Positions 16,556 to 26,096 of a stretch of 64,000 nucleotides of DNA are shown here, one piece after another. A model generated the notes under the pieces. That model was given only the letters and a program-made list of their open reading frames with translations, was not told where the DNA came from and searched no databases. The first letter of the stretch is position 1, and each line of letters starts with the position of its first letter. Source of the DNA: Chitinophagaceae bacterium C216 (GTDB taxonomy: Bacteria > Bacteroidota > Bacteroidia > Chitinophagales > Chitinophagaceae); the NCBI GenBank assembly GCA_028485475.2, contig CP144143.1:2294001-2358000 (forward strand), in the 5' to 3' direction. The translations under genes and the position numbers were made by a program.

Positions 16556-18799
16556 CTATGATTTTCTATTCCATTGATATAGTGAAAAATCAAAAGGAAC
16601 TTTCTGTGTTGCCTTATTGGCTACTACAGCAATTCGGTTATGGCCTGGTTTTAATAGATGCGTAAATTGGGAAAGATTGATATCGTCATAATGACGCTTA
16701 ATTCTCACTTCATCCTCACTCCATACTAGTACACCATTAATATAAACTGTTACATTTCCCGAAGCATACAACTTCAAACCCAGTCCCTCAGGAACTTTTT
16801 TCAAGTCCACATTTTGATAGGCAAATACATTGCCGTCCTTTTTCAGTTCCACAGGCTGTTTGCTTTGTTGAAAGTTGGTTGAAGAAGTAGTCAACCAGTC
16901 TGTCGAAGTTGCATTATAAGAATAGAATAACAATGGACGATCGGTTTCACTACGCTGATTGATAAAAGTGATTACGCCGTCATCGGGCTGGTCATACATA
17001 GGAGCATGCAAATGTCTTAATAAGTTTTCCTCTATTTTAATCACTTTTCTATCGTATGTCATCAGACCATTCACCTCGCCTTCTACATCTGTTGTTTGGG
17101 TATAAATGGCTGCGGCCAAACCACGTTTTACCATCAAAGCAAGATTATGCATCAGCTCTGTGTATTCTCTTACAAGCACAGAATCCTGAGTATAGGTTTT
17201 GTATCCCCAGTTTCTTTTATTGGGATCCCAGATATGTCCTTTAATTACAAGTCCCAAGCCTCCAAACTCTCCTAATACCATAGCGCGATTCTTGTTTTGC
17301 TCTACTATTCCCATACCGGGTCCAGGATACTGGTGTACATCTAGCACATCTCCTACGCCACGATCTGTCCATCCGCTGGGAGAATTTACAATTCGGGTAG
17401 GATCATACTGTTTGGTCCATTCAGTTATCCGCTTAGTATCGTATTGTCCCCAGCCTTCATTAAACGGCACCCACATTACAATAGACGGGAAGAATCGCAA
17501 GTGATCCATTATAGCCTTCCATTCTTTTTCAAACTGAATTGCAGACTCTTTTGGACGTACCCAGTCTTCTTTATCCTCATGTTTTACATGAGATGGGTGA
17601 TCGGGCCATTTAAAGCCAGATGGCATATCTTGCCACAACAATACACCAATTGAATCAGCCTGATAATAATAGCGCGAAGGCTCTACCTTTATATGCTTGC
17701 GAATGGTATTAAAGCCCATTTCCTTCAACTTGATAATGTCGAACATCATCGCCTCTTCCGAAGGTGGGGTGAGTAAACCGTCAGGCCACCATCCTTGATC
17801 CAAAGTTCCAAAATGGAAAACTGGTTTATTATTTAAAGCTAGACGTAAATATCCATTCGCATCCCTTACCATACTCACCTTACGCATGGCAAAATAGGTT
17901 TTGAATGCATCCAACACTTTATTTGCCTGCTTCACCGTGACACTCGTTTGGTACAAATGAGGCGTTTCAGGTGTCCATAATTGGGCCTGCGAAATTGGCA
18001 ACTCTAGCGCACTGGCATAAGCAACAGTAGTATCTTTTATAACCCTACCGTTACTTTTAATGACAAAATGCAATTGATGCGATGGGTTCAGATTTTCTCC
18101 CTTGATATGAAACTTTACTGTTCCTTTATCAATATCAGGAACAGGATATAAATTACTTATATGCGATTTGGAAACAGGTTCCAGCCATACAGACTGCCAG
18201 ATACCTGAAACTGCCGTATACCATATCCCTTTAGGGTCCAGTACCTGCTTACCACGTGCTTGGAAATCGGTATCGGTAGGATCCCATACGGCAACAACGA
18301 GTTTTTGCTGCCCTGAAGGCTTAAGATAAGGTGTAATATTAAATGAAAAAGGATCCGAGCCTCCTTTATGCGAACCGACCAGCTTGTCGTTTACCCATAC
18401 TCTAGCTTCCCAGTCAACAGCATCAAAATGTAATAAAATATCCTTTCCCTTCCAGTTGTCGGGAATAGTGAAACTGCGATTATACCACAGCTCCTGATCG
18501 GGTAGTAAGGGTTTTCCTACTCCTGATAAGGCAGATTCAATACCAAATGGAACCAAGATCTTACCATCGTAACTGGTAGGTTGAACACTTCCCTTGTTTT
18601 TTATACTATAATTCCAAAGGCCGTTCAGATTTTTCCATTCTTTTCGCTCTAATTGAGGTCGAGGGTACTGTTGCCATACATTTTGCGGATTTACTGCTTG
18701 TCCCCAGGTGGTAATAAGTCGGGTGTGGGCAGGTTGATAAGCTTGTGCAAATACTAAACTACTAACAAATATCCCTAGGCAAGTAAACGTTTTATACAT
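16556..18799 (-). CDS. Glycoside hydrolase family 2, beta-galactosidase-like
   Basis: A 747-residue GH2 enzyme with a signal peptide (LVFAQA). Order of domains: N-terminal sugar-binding jelly roll (about 40-210, with HFDAVDWEARVWVNDKLVG), Ig-like domain (about 215-305), TIM barrel (about 310-600) and a C-terminal beta region. The acid/base is E448 in VPFNEGWGQ and the nucleophile is E511 in VLGEFGG. The C-terminal part contains VTVYINGVLVW, which looks like a second jelly-roll module. GH2 covers beta-galactosidase, glucuronidase, mannosidase and arabinosidase activities; sequence alone does not decide. It heads a two-gene unit with the esterase, set off from the upstream operon by a terminator and a promoter-like site. 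Confidence 0.92.
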   Translation of the reverse strand: MYKTFTCLGIFVSSLVFAQAYQPAHTRLITTWGQAVNPQNVWQQYPRPQLERKEWKNLNGLWNYSIKNKGSVQPTSYDGKILVPFGIESALSGVGKPLLPDQELWYNRSFTIPDNWKGKDILLHFDAVDWEARVWVNDKLVGSHKGGSDPFSFNITPYLKPSGQQKLVVAVWDPTDTDFQARGKQVLDPKGIWYTAVSGIWQSVWLEPVSKSHISNLYPVPDIDKGTVKFHIKGENLNPSHQLHFVIKSNGRVIKDTTVAYASALELPISQAQLWTPETPHLYQTSVTVKQANKVLDAFKTYFAMRKVSMVRDANGYLRLALNNKPVFHFGTLDQGWWPDGLLTPPSEEAMMFDIIKLKEMGFNTIRKHIKVEPSRYYYQADSIGVLLWQDMPSGFKWPDHPSHVKHEDKEDWVRPKESAIQFEKEWKAIMDHLRFFPSIVMWVPFNEGWGQYDTKRITEWTKQYDPTRIVNSPSGWTDRGVGDVLDVHQYPGPGMGIVEQNKNRAMVLGEFGGLGLVIKGHIWDPNKRNWGYKTYTQDSVLVREYTELMHNLALMVKRGLAAAIYTQTTDVEGEVNGLMTYDRKVIKIEENLLRHLHAPMYDQPDDGVITFINQRSETDRPLLFYSYNATSTDWLTTSSTNFQQSKQPVELKKDGNVFAYQNVDLKKVPEGLGLKLYASGNVTVYINGVLVWSEDEVRIKRHYDDINLSQFTHLLKPGHNRIAVVANKATQKVPFDFSLYQWNRKS

Positions 18800-18874
18800 T
18801 CAATACAATTTATTATAGGCAAAATAATACTGCCCCTGTGCATATTCATGTCAATTTTGTATTGATTCGTGTAA

Positions 18875-18907
18875 AAAATGTATATACCGAGCTTATTCTG
18901 ATACAAA
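18875..18907 (-). promoter_or_regulatory. Promoter-like site upstream of GH2/esterase
   Basis: On the minus strand a TTTG (18907-18904) is followed after 21 bases by TACATTTT (18882-18875), seven of eight positions of the Bacteroidota -7 consensus TAnnTTTG. It lies just after the terminator at 18916-18953 and about 75 bases before the GH2 start, which fits a new transcription start here. No experimental support is available. Confidence 0.4.
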
Positions 18908-18915
18908 AATGATAA

Positions 18916-18953
18916 TAGCCTGATAAAGAATCTGTTTAGATTTTATCAGGCTA
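18916..18953 (-). terminator. Intrinsic terminator after GH78
   Basis: A perfect 12-base inverted repeat (18916-18927 with 18942-18953). The inner sequence can also pair (18929-18933 with 18938-18942, a competing register). On the minus strand it is followed by a T-rich stretch (TTATCATTTTTG). It lies 37 bases after the GH78 stop and marks the end of the GH140-to-GH78 operon. Confidence 0.75.
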
Positions 18954-18990
18954 CATTTATTGCATTTTAATATAAAAATTTTAAAAACTA

Positions 18991-21717
18991 TCAGTTCTCA
19001 AACTGAAAACTACCACTAGAAAGACTGAATACAGCAAAACCCTTTTTGTACTCAAGAAGTGTTACGCCCTCAACTTGGGAAGCAGGGATACCGTTTTCCT
19101 TTATGCTGCTAGGATCATTGGTAGGAATTTTTATTATAGCGTTAGTATTGGCAGGAATTTCGATATGCCATTTTATTTTTTCTTTTTCCAGTTGCCAAGA
19201 ACTCCTGATAAGTCCATAGGCAGATTTGTAGGAAGCTCGTACATATTCCAGCCCTGGTATAAACAAAGGTTGCATCTCTATTTGTTTAAACGCAGGACGA
19301 GCCGCTTTGACCCCAGCGACGTTTTCAAATAACCAAATTAATAAGTCCCCTAGTAGCATCACATGGTTTTGTGAGTTCATTTGGGGGCTGGCCGTATTAC
19401 CATTCCATAATTCCCATATGGTAGTGGCTCCATTGGCAATCATATAACCCCAACTAGGGTAAGTGGTATTGGTTGCCAGCGTTAAGGCTACATCCGCGCG
19501 ACCATAATGGGTTAATCCCCGCATCAGCCATTGCGTACCGATAACCCCCGTACTGATATGCATCTGGTCCGCTTCCATTTTCTTAATAATCCGATCAAAA
19601 ACGCATGCTTTTTTATCCGATGGCACTAAACCGAAATATAGAGGAAGCAAATTGGCTGTTATGGTTCCATTATCGTAATTACAGCTTTGCGCATTAAAAA
19701 ACTTATTATTAAAAGCCTCTAATACTTTTTTACTTTCCTGCTCATACATTTCAATATCTTTAATATTTTCGGAGAGGGCAGCAAAAGATTTCATTAATTG
19801 TAAAAAATGGTAGTAATAGGCTGTTGCAATAAGGTGGCCGTTAGTGGTACGCGTACTATCTTGTGACCGTATTATGGTTAAATCCTCTGGTGGAACACAC
19901 CAATCACCGTATTTATCTTTAGTAAGAATATAATTTTTAAGATACTTACGCTTCATGTAGGTGAGCCACTTTTTCATGAAAGGATAGTGTGCTGTAATTA
20001 CCCCTTTATTGCCATACTGGCGGTAAAGCATATCTGCTACTAGCAAATACACTCCGGGCCAAGTCATATTATCAGAATAGTAATTCCAATAAGCCGGAGC
20101 CACATCCGGTATCGCCCCTTCCTCTGTCTGAGACTCTCTAATATCGTCGAGCCACTTTACATAAAGGGCCTGATTATCGAATAAAAAGCTTTCTCCATAA
20201 GCGCCCTGCGCTCGATCGCCCAACCAAGGTTGGCGTTCATTACGTTGGGGACAATCCACCGGCATACCTTTATAGTTGGAAGCAATACCCCACCAGCTAT
20301 TTCTGATAATTTTATTAATCGTTTCGGATGAAGTTTCCAGATTACCGGTATCATTCATGTCATCATAAATAACATGTCCCTCAAAATCGGATAACTTCGG
20401 AATTCCGGGCCAACCGGAGATTTCCACATAGCGGAAACCATGATACACAAACCGAGGATGCCAAACCTCTATCCCCTCGCCCTTTAGAGTATAAATATCC
20501 GTAACCCTTGCATCTCTTAAATTAGCTACATATAACTCTCCATCCGACTGTAGGCTTTCAGAAAAACGAAGTTTTACCTTATCACCGCGCTTTCCTTTTA
20601 CCCTTATTTGTAACCAGCCTGCAAAGTTTTGTCCCATATCGAGTATATAAATACCCTCCCTTAGTTTGTTTAATTTAACAGGCGCAATACGCTTCATGAT
20701 TTTCATAAAAGGATTGGGTTGCGGTATTATATTACCTTGGGGAGCAGATACCAGTTGTGGTTGTAACCATTCTTTATCATTATACCCCACCTTAGTCCAG
20801 TCTCCCAGCTCTTTAGTGGCATCATATTCTTCCCCATCATACTCATTATTGGTACGTATAGGGCCATCGGCTGTAAACTTCCAGCTTTTATCGGATAGCA
20901 CCTGGGTAGTGGTACCATCCTCATAGATAATGTCTAGTTGCAATAAAAATTTAGGAAAGCCAAAATTGTTAATCTTTTGGGGCTTGTATTGTTGCCGCAT
21001 GGTGAAGAAACGTCCATTGCCTAAAATTACTCCAATGACATTAGTGCCTGAAGTAATATGCGCTGTAACATCAAAAGTATTACTGAACACAGATTTTCGA
21101 TAATCCGTAGGTGCGGGTGCTAAAACTTGTTCTCCTATTTTATTTCCATTAATGTAAAGCTCGTATAACCCTAGACCAACAATATTAACAAAAGCCTTTT
21201 TGATTTTTTTGGACGAGGTGAACTCTTTTCTGAAATATCGAGCTGATAGTCTTGACCACTGTGAAATGCTATCCCAAGGGAAAGCATTATCATACCCAAT
21301 CCATTGAGCCTTCCATTGTGATGATTGTAATAATCCGATAGTAAAATATGCGGGGGCACTCCACGCTTCGCCTTTATTGGTAATAGAACGTACTCGCCAA
21401 TAGTAATAACGATTCGATGCTAAAGGCCTGCCTTGATAACGAATAAATAGGGTTTCATCGCTTAACACTTCACCGGAGTCCCATATATCACCGATGTTTT
21501 TTTCGGCTCTCTCTTTTGATGAAGAAACGATAATTTGATAGGCCTGCTGCTTCACATTCCTCGATTTAGAATATAATTGCCAGCTAAAATTGGGTGTGGC
21601 TGTGGCAACACCTATCGGGTTCTTTAGTTGCTCACATCGCATATGCTGAACAGTTACCTGTGCAGCTGTTGTAACCGTCAGACATAAGCACCATATTAAT
21701 ATCCGAATCTTCATCAT
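18991..21717 (-). CDS. Glycoside hydrolase family 78, alpha-L-rhamnosidase
   Basis: A 908-residue GH78 enzyme with a signal peptide (TTAAQ). An N-terminal fibronectin-like domain (about 25-130) is followed by carbohydrate-binding beta domains (LNIG-type GLGLYELYINGNKIG near 185 and DMGQNFAGW near 360), the (alpha/alpha)6 catalytic domain and a C-terminal beta sandwich. The catalytic loop is VDCPQRNERQPWLGD with D488 and candidate general acid E494; the candidate general base is in TTIWELWNG. It removes terminal alpha-L-rhamnose from glycans, matching the RhaT importer at the far end of the window. It follows a GH2 gene by only 4 bases and is the last gene before a terminator. Confidence 0.94.
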   Translation of the reverse strand: MMKIRILIWCLCLTVTTAAQVTVQHMRCEQLKNPIGVATATPNFSWQLYSKSRNVKQQAYQIIVSSSKERAEKNIGDIWDSGEVLSDETLFIRYQGRPLASNRYYYWRVRSITNKGEAWSAPAYFTIGLLQSSQWKAQWIGYDNAFPWDSISQWSRLSARYFRKEFTSSKKIKKAFVNIVGLGLYELYINGNKIGEQVLAPAPTDYRKSVFSNTFDVTAHITSGTNVIGVILGNGRFFTMRQQYKPQKINNFGFPKFLLQLDIIYEDGTTTQVLSDKSWKFTADGPIRTNNEYDGEEYDATKELGDWTKVGYNDKEWLQPQLVSAPQGNIIPQPNPFMKIMKRIAPVKLNKLREGIYILDMGQNFAGWLQIRVKGKRGDKVKLRFSESLQSDGELYVANLRDARVTDIYTLKGEGIEVWHPRFVYHGFRYVEISGWPGIPKLSDFEGHVIYDDMNDTGNLETSSETINKIIRNSWWGIASNYKGMPVDCPQRNERQPWLGDRAQGAYGESFLFDNQALYVKWLDDIRESQTEEGAIPDVAPAYWNYYSDNMTWPGVYLLVADMLYRQYGNKGVITAHYPFMKKWLTYMKRKYLKNYILTKDKYGDWCVPPEDLTIIRSQDSTRTTNGHLIATAYYYHFLQLMKSFAALSENIKDIEMYEQESKKVLEAFNNKFFNAQSCNYDNGTITANLLPLYFGLVPSDKKACVFDRIIKKMEADQMHISTGVIGTQWLMRGLTHYGRADVALTLATNTTYPSWGYMIANGATTIWELWNGNTASPQMNSQNHVMLLGDLLIWLFENVAGVKAARPAFKQIEMQPLFIPGLEYVRASYKSAYGLIRSSWQLEKEKIKWHIEIPANTNAIIKIPTNDPSSIKENGIPASQVEGVTLLEYKKGFAVFSLSSGSFQFEN

Positions 21718-21721
21718 ATTG

Positions 21722-24508
21722 TTACTTCATATTGAAGTTAAACCATAATACAATTCGCAACGCCCTAGATGGATCCTTTTCGTAATCGTAATAAATATTA
21801 TCCAATCCCATTGGTCCGGTGGTTTCTCGAGTTTGTGTGCGGGAGCCAATAGAAGGGATCGCATTCATGAATGAAATATCACCATCAGGGAACCATGGTT
21901 CATAATTGTGCCATTGATCCGTCTTCCAACGTGCACGGTATAAACGGAGGAATAAATCCTCAGTTTCTGTTGCTACCATAAAGCGTTGGTTTCTGGTATG
22001 AAAAATACCATAATAAAAATTTGCATAATAGCCTTTAAACTCTGGGTACACCCAGCTTTCACCTGTTTCAGTATCGTTATACACTTTTTCCCAAAGATTT
22101 ATTGTTCCACCCTTTAGTCTGTTTTTCCACACCCGGTATGGCCCTTTGCCAAGATATGTTACGGAACGTATTTCACTTTCGGGAAGATCAAAATTGACTC
22201 CCAGCATTTTTGTATGCAACGAATCGGGGAAATAATTTACTGTCAGCTGTACCCATCCATTCTTATGTATTACCCATTCCAGCGTATTGAAACTTTGCTT
22301 TTTATCGTATGTCGATTTTATCACCAGATTTTTATCTTCATCATAATGATATTGTATACCTGAAAAATTGGTTACACCTTCCTGGACAATGGGGCCGTTC
22401 GATAAAGGCACCTGACCTTTATCATTACGCACCTGCAACAATAAACCTTTTGCCTTATCAAACAATAACTCTAATGCGCCCACACTTACTTTATACGCAT
22501 TCGATGTTTCTGTCAACACAACATCATAAACACCCTCTTTATTTGGCAACAGCTCCCGAATCTTTTGCTGAGGGGTACGAATAGGAAAGCTCCAAGTAAA
22601 AAGCTCTCTTTGATACAAATCTTTTACCGTGATATATAATACATCGTACGAGAACCAATCATCAGGTAAGGGCACCTGAATAAATCCCTTGTGACCTGGT
22701 AATATATCAGGGGCAGCAATGGTTCCTTGTTTTTCTAAATTACCCGTATGGGCAAATCGTTGCAACTTCCATGAATAAGAACAAGTGTTTGCATTAAGAA
22801 AGTGATATCGATTTTCAATGTAAAACTTTCCGTCGAAATTCTCGGTAATCTCTCTTCGCTCAAAAAATATTGGACTCCACACTTCCTTAATGGTATAAAA
22901 GCTCCCTTCCTTTTCATGATGAGGCCCCAAAATTCCATCAGCGCCTCTGTGTTTGTCCGTATCGATGGAATCGTTAAGATCTCTTCGCACTACTCCTTGA
23001 TCTGCAAAATCCCATAGAAATCCTCCCGCACTGAGAGGATTATGCCACATCTTATGCCAGTAATCCTCCAGACCAGCCCCATGCCCACCATCAAACCATC
23101 CATGCAAGAATTCGGTTGGCATTACAATTTCGCGACCATTATCGTAATTACCCACACCATAATTGTACTGACGATAATGTTGTGTTTCGATACCATTATG
23201 CAATTGCCAAGGATAAATCACGACTCTTCGCTGTAAGTCGTATAACTCAAAATACTGATCGAGCTCAGGATTGCTTCCTCCTTCATTTCCATTGGCCCAT
23301 AGTACTACAGAAGGATGGTTACGATCATGCTCCACCATTTCCTTTACTAGTTGCTTTCCTGTATGTGTATCATAATGACCATGCCATCCCGCTAGTTCGT
23401 CAATAACATATAATCCTAACGAATCACACACATCCAAAAAATGCCCATCTGGCGGGTAATGAGCCATGCGCACAGCATTCATATTCATTTCTTTCATCAG
23501 CAATACATCCTCTACGCTGTTAGTATAGCTTGTCGTCCTTCCACTTTCGGGTCGAAATGAATGGCGGTTTACACCTTTGAATTTTATTTTAACGCCATTA
23601 ATATAAATACCATCCCTTCTCCTTACTTCAATCGTTCTGAAACCAAATTTTTGAGTAACCTCATGCATCAATTTTCCATTCTGATAAATGCGATACTTAG
23701 CAAGATATAAATATGGCGTTTCCGATGTCCATAAATGAGGCTGATTTATTTGCGTAATGATGGTATGAGATACTTCCTGATGTTTAGAGATGATATCTTT
23801 CTTATACGCATGCACCTTTTGATGCTGTGCATCATAAAAGTCTATTTCCACACGATCAATAAGCGGGGCATTAAATGTAGTATGAAAGCTTCCATCGGCC
23901 TTGGCATCGATAGCAATATTACTGATATGTATAGATGGCAATACCTCCAACCATACGGGCCGGAATATTCCTCCGAATATCCAATAATCGGCTTCACGCT
24001 CTGCTGCATTTACTGATTTATTAGTAGAGTGCTTATCTACCTTTACCTCCAGTAGATTCTCTTTACCATATTTCAACAGCTTAGATATATCGTACTTAAA
24101 CGCATAAAAAGCCCCTTGATGTTTAAGCCCGGCCAATTTACCATTAATTTTCACTTCTGCATCCGTCATTACACCTTCAAAAACGATATTCACTATTTTC
24201 CCCTTCCAAGATGTCGGCACGTTAAATGTTCTTTTATATAAGCCACTTTCCTTACCACGCACACTGTCTTTAGCAAATCCATAATCATATTTTCCAAACC
24301 CCTGTAATTCCCAGCATGACGGCACTCCTATTGTAGTCCACTTGCCCGAGTTCATACCGGCAGTGCAATAAAAATCCCACTCTACCATATCATCGCTACC
24401 TCTTCCGGAGAGATATACTTTCTCCGTTTGCTGGGCCAACATTACACTTGCCCATAACAACAACAACACGGTATTAATACTTTTTAGAAAGTATTCCCAC
24501 TTGGTCAT
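21722..24508 (-). CDS. Glycoside hydrolase family 2, long form (LacZ-like)
   Basis: A GH2 enzyme of about 928 residues. The ATG at 24508 gives a clean signal peptide (MTKWEYFLKSINTVLLLLWA to MLAQ); an ATG at 24532 would add eight residues. The domains are jelly roll, Ig-like, TIM barrel, then a second Ig-like domain and a large beta domain, as in long beta-galactosidases. Numbered from the 24532 start, the acid/base is E417 in WANGNEGG and the nucleophile is E474 in PTEFLHG. The WANGNEGG site differs from the common GNE. The nucleophile motif also departs from the usual SEY/GE patterns, so the substrate may not be plain beta-galactose. It is packed between GH78 and the MGH1-like enzyme, within one operon. 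Confidence 0.92.
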   Translation of the reverse strand: MTKWEYFLKSINTVLLLLWASVMLAQQTEKVYLSGRGSDDMVEWDFYCTAGMNSGKWTTIGVPSCWELQGFGKYDYGFAKDSVRGKESGLYKRTFNVPTSWKGKIVNIVFEGVMTDAEVKINGKLAGLKHQGAFYAFKYDISKLLKYGKENLLEVKVDKHSTNKSVNAAEREADYWIFGGIFRPVWLEVLPSIHISNIAIDAKADGSFHTTFNAPLIDRVEIDFYDAQHQKVHAYKKDIISKHQEVSHTIITQINQPHLWTSETPYLYLAKYRIYQNGKLMHEVTQKFGFRTIEVRRRDGIYINGVKIKFKGVNRHSFRPESGRTTSYTNSVEDVLLMKEMNMNAVRMAHYPPDGHFLDVCDSLGLYVIDELAGWHGHYDTHTGKQLVKEMVEHDRNHPSVVLWANGNEGGSNPELDQYFELYDLQRRVVIYPWQLHNGIETQHYRQYNYGVGNYDNGREIVMPTEFLHGWFDGGHGAGLEDYWHKMWHNPLSAGGFLWDFADQGVVRRDLNDSIDTDKHRGADGILGPHHEKEGSFYTIKEVWSPIFFERREITENFDGKFYIENRYHFLNANTCSYSWKLQRFAHTGNLEKQGTIAAPDILPGHKGFIQVPLPDDWFSYDVLYITVKDLYQRELFTWSFPIRTPQQKIRELLPNKEGVYDVVLTETSNAYKVSVGALELLFDKAKGLLLQVRNDKGQVPLSNGPIVQEGVTNFSGIQYHYDEDKNLVIKSTYDKKQSFNTLEWVIHKNGWVQLTVNYFPDSLHTKMLGVNFDLPESEIRSVTYLGKGPYRVWKNRLKGGTINLWEKVYNDTETGESWVYPEFKGYYANFYYGIFHTRNQRFMVATETEDLFLRLYRARWKTDQWHNYEPWFPDGDISFMNAIPSIGSRTQTRETTGPMGLDNIYYDYEKDPSRALRIVLWFNFNMK

Positions 24509-24554
24509 ATTAAATTCACCACGAAACTTCATATGGCTATCTGCATGCTATGTT

Positions 24555-26093
24555 TTACAATCGCGCTTCAAGTTTTCTGATTCTCCTAGAGCTGGCTATT
24601 TTTCGACCATTCACCCATACGCTTAAACCTTTACCTTGATGATATTTTTCTCCGGTTTTATCCCAAATGATGGTCAACGTTTTACCATGATATAAAATAT
24701 TATCAAGACAAAACCAATCCCATTTATGCTCAGGTATCAGCGGATTGATTTCAACGATATTATCAGCTCGCGGACGCAAGCCCATTAACCCTGTAATCAC
24801 TAAATCATTAAATGTAGAATGATTATAATAACGACCTCGGGCATCATGGGTAAGCCACATTCCCGTTTTTTCGTCCATGTATTCTCCTATATAGGGTTTT
24901 CCGTTACGATATTGTGAACGGGCGTATTTTTTCAATTGAGTAAAATAGTCATTCTTTGTTACAGGTACATTTTTATAATTATTTAGAAGATTGGCCATTG
25001 CCGTCAATGTTTGAGCTGTCGCAAAAGGCCATATTGCTCCATCCCATTCGCACTTACAACATCCATGACTACGAAATTGCGGATGACTTCTGTCTGCTGT
25101 GGTAATACCCATAGGCGCATTAAAATGATGTGTATCCATCAGCTTTCTCCAAGCAATGTTATAGCGCCTATCCGGCAAGTTAAAATACCAAGGGGTAAAC
25201 CCAATAGCTTCCATTACATTAGCTAAAGTGTCTCCGTGCTCCTTACGTACTTCAAAAAAACCTGAGTGAGGATTCCACAGCTTTTGCTGCAAAAGCGTCT
25301 TAATGCTATCAGCTTTCTTCTGATACAAATCAGCTGTTGAAGTTGCTCCCAGAAGTACAGCCATCTTCGAAATAGCAACAGCATTCCCATACATATAACT
25401 ATTGATAGAAGGGCGCAGGTTCTTCTCTCTTCGTCCTCCACTAATGCTTTCTTCCATGGCATCGCGAACATCATATTGCCAAAACAATCCATTAGGTAGT
25501 TTTCGATCCAATTCCCACCCGGCATAATCTGCGATCCAATCTTGGAAATATTCTTTTAAAAAGGCAGTATCTCTATTAACGAGGTAACGATTATATACAG
25601 CATCCATATTCCAACTGCTGTAAGCTCTCAATCGTTTTAAAGGTTTCCCATCATCACCGCGATACCATATACGAAGATAATCATCCAAGTACTGCTGATT
25701 ATGAAGCCAACGAGCCTCATAAATATGGTGCCCCAAAGCACTGCTAATGAGATTATACTTATCTGCATAGGAACGTTGTACTAAAAATTCGGTAAAAACA
25801 AATCCCTGCTCTGTTGCTTTAATATGCTTACGCAATGTCCACCAACGGAAATAAAATATTTCTTCAAATTCTTTTTGAGGACAGTTGAATAACGGTATAT
25901 TTTGTTGCATCCATTGCCAAGAAGCTTTATTAGGTATAGCTTGTACAATAGGCTCATCCTCCATAGCATTGAAATAATCTATATAATGTTTGTAATCTTC
26001 ATGCTTTAATATATAGGGTCGAGATATTTGCGCTTGTGAAATGAAAGTTGCAAACAATATAACAAGTGCTATGAGGGATCTAAAAATCATCAT
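24555..26093 (-). CDS. MGH1-like (GH63/trehalase-type) alpha/alpha-barrel glycosidase
   Basis: A 512-residue secreted protein (signal peptide ending FISQAQ) with the six-hairpin barrel pattern of the MGH1/GH63/GH37-like clan. Recognisable elements are SSWNMDAVYNRYLVN, WQYDVRDAMEESISGG (a conserved acidic loop), SYMYGNAVAISKMAVLLG, and CEWDGAIWPFATAQTLTAMA, the WxGxxWPF-like motif of these barrels. The catalytic acids are probably in the RDAMEESISG loop and near the C-terminal HSTFNDLVITGL region, by analogy. Enzymes of this shape remove alpha-linked glucose, mannose or other sugars, but this branch has no assigned activity that I can name. It is 3 bases from the sialidase-fold gene upstream, so the two probably act on the same side chain. 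Confidence 0.75.
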   Translation of the reverse strand: MMIFRSLIALVILFATFISQAQISRPYILKHEDYKHYIDYFNAMEDEPIVQAIPNKASWQWMQQNIPLFNCPQKEFEEIFYFRWWTLRKHIKATEQGFVFTEFLVQRSYADKYNLISSALGHHIYEARWLHNQQYLDDYLRIWYRGDDGKPLKRLRAYSSWNMDAVYNRYLVNRDTAFLKEYFQDWIADYAGWELDRKLPNGLFWQYDVRDAMEESISGGRREKNLRPSINSYMYGNAVAISKMAVLLGATSTADLYQKKADSIKTLLQQKLWNPHSGFFEVRKEHGDTLANVMEAIGFTPWYFNLPDRRYNIAWRKLMDTHHFNAPMGITTADRSHPQFRSHGCCKCEWDGAIWPFATAQTLTAMANLLNNYKNVPVTKNDYFTQLKKYARSQYRNGKPYIGEYMDEKTGMWLTHDARGRYYNHSTFNDLVITGLMGLRPRADNIVEINPLIPEHKWDWFCLDNILYHGKTLTIIWDKTGEKYHQGKGLSVWVNGRKIASSRRIRKLEARL

Positions 26094-26096
26094 AAT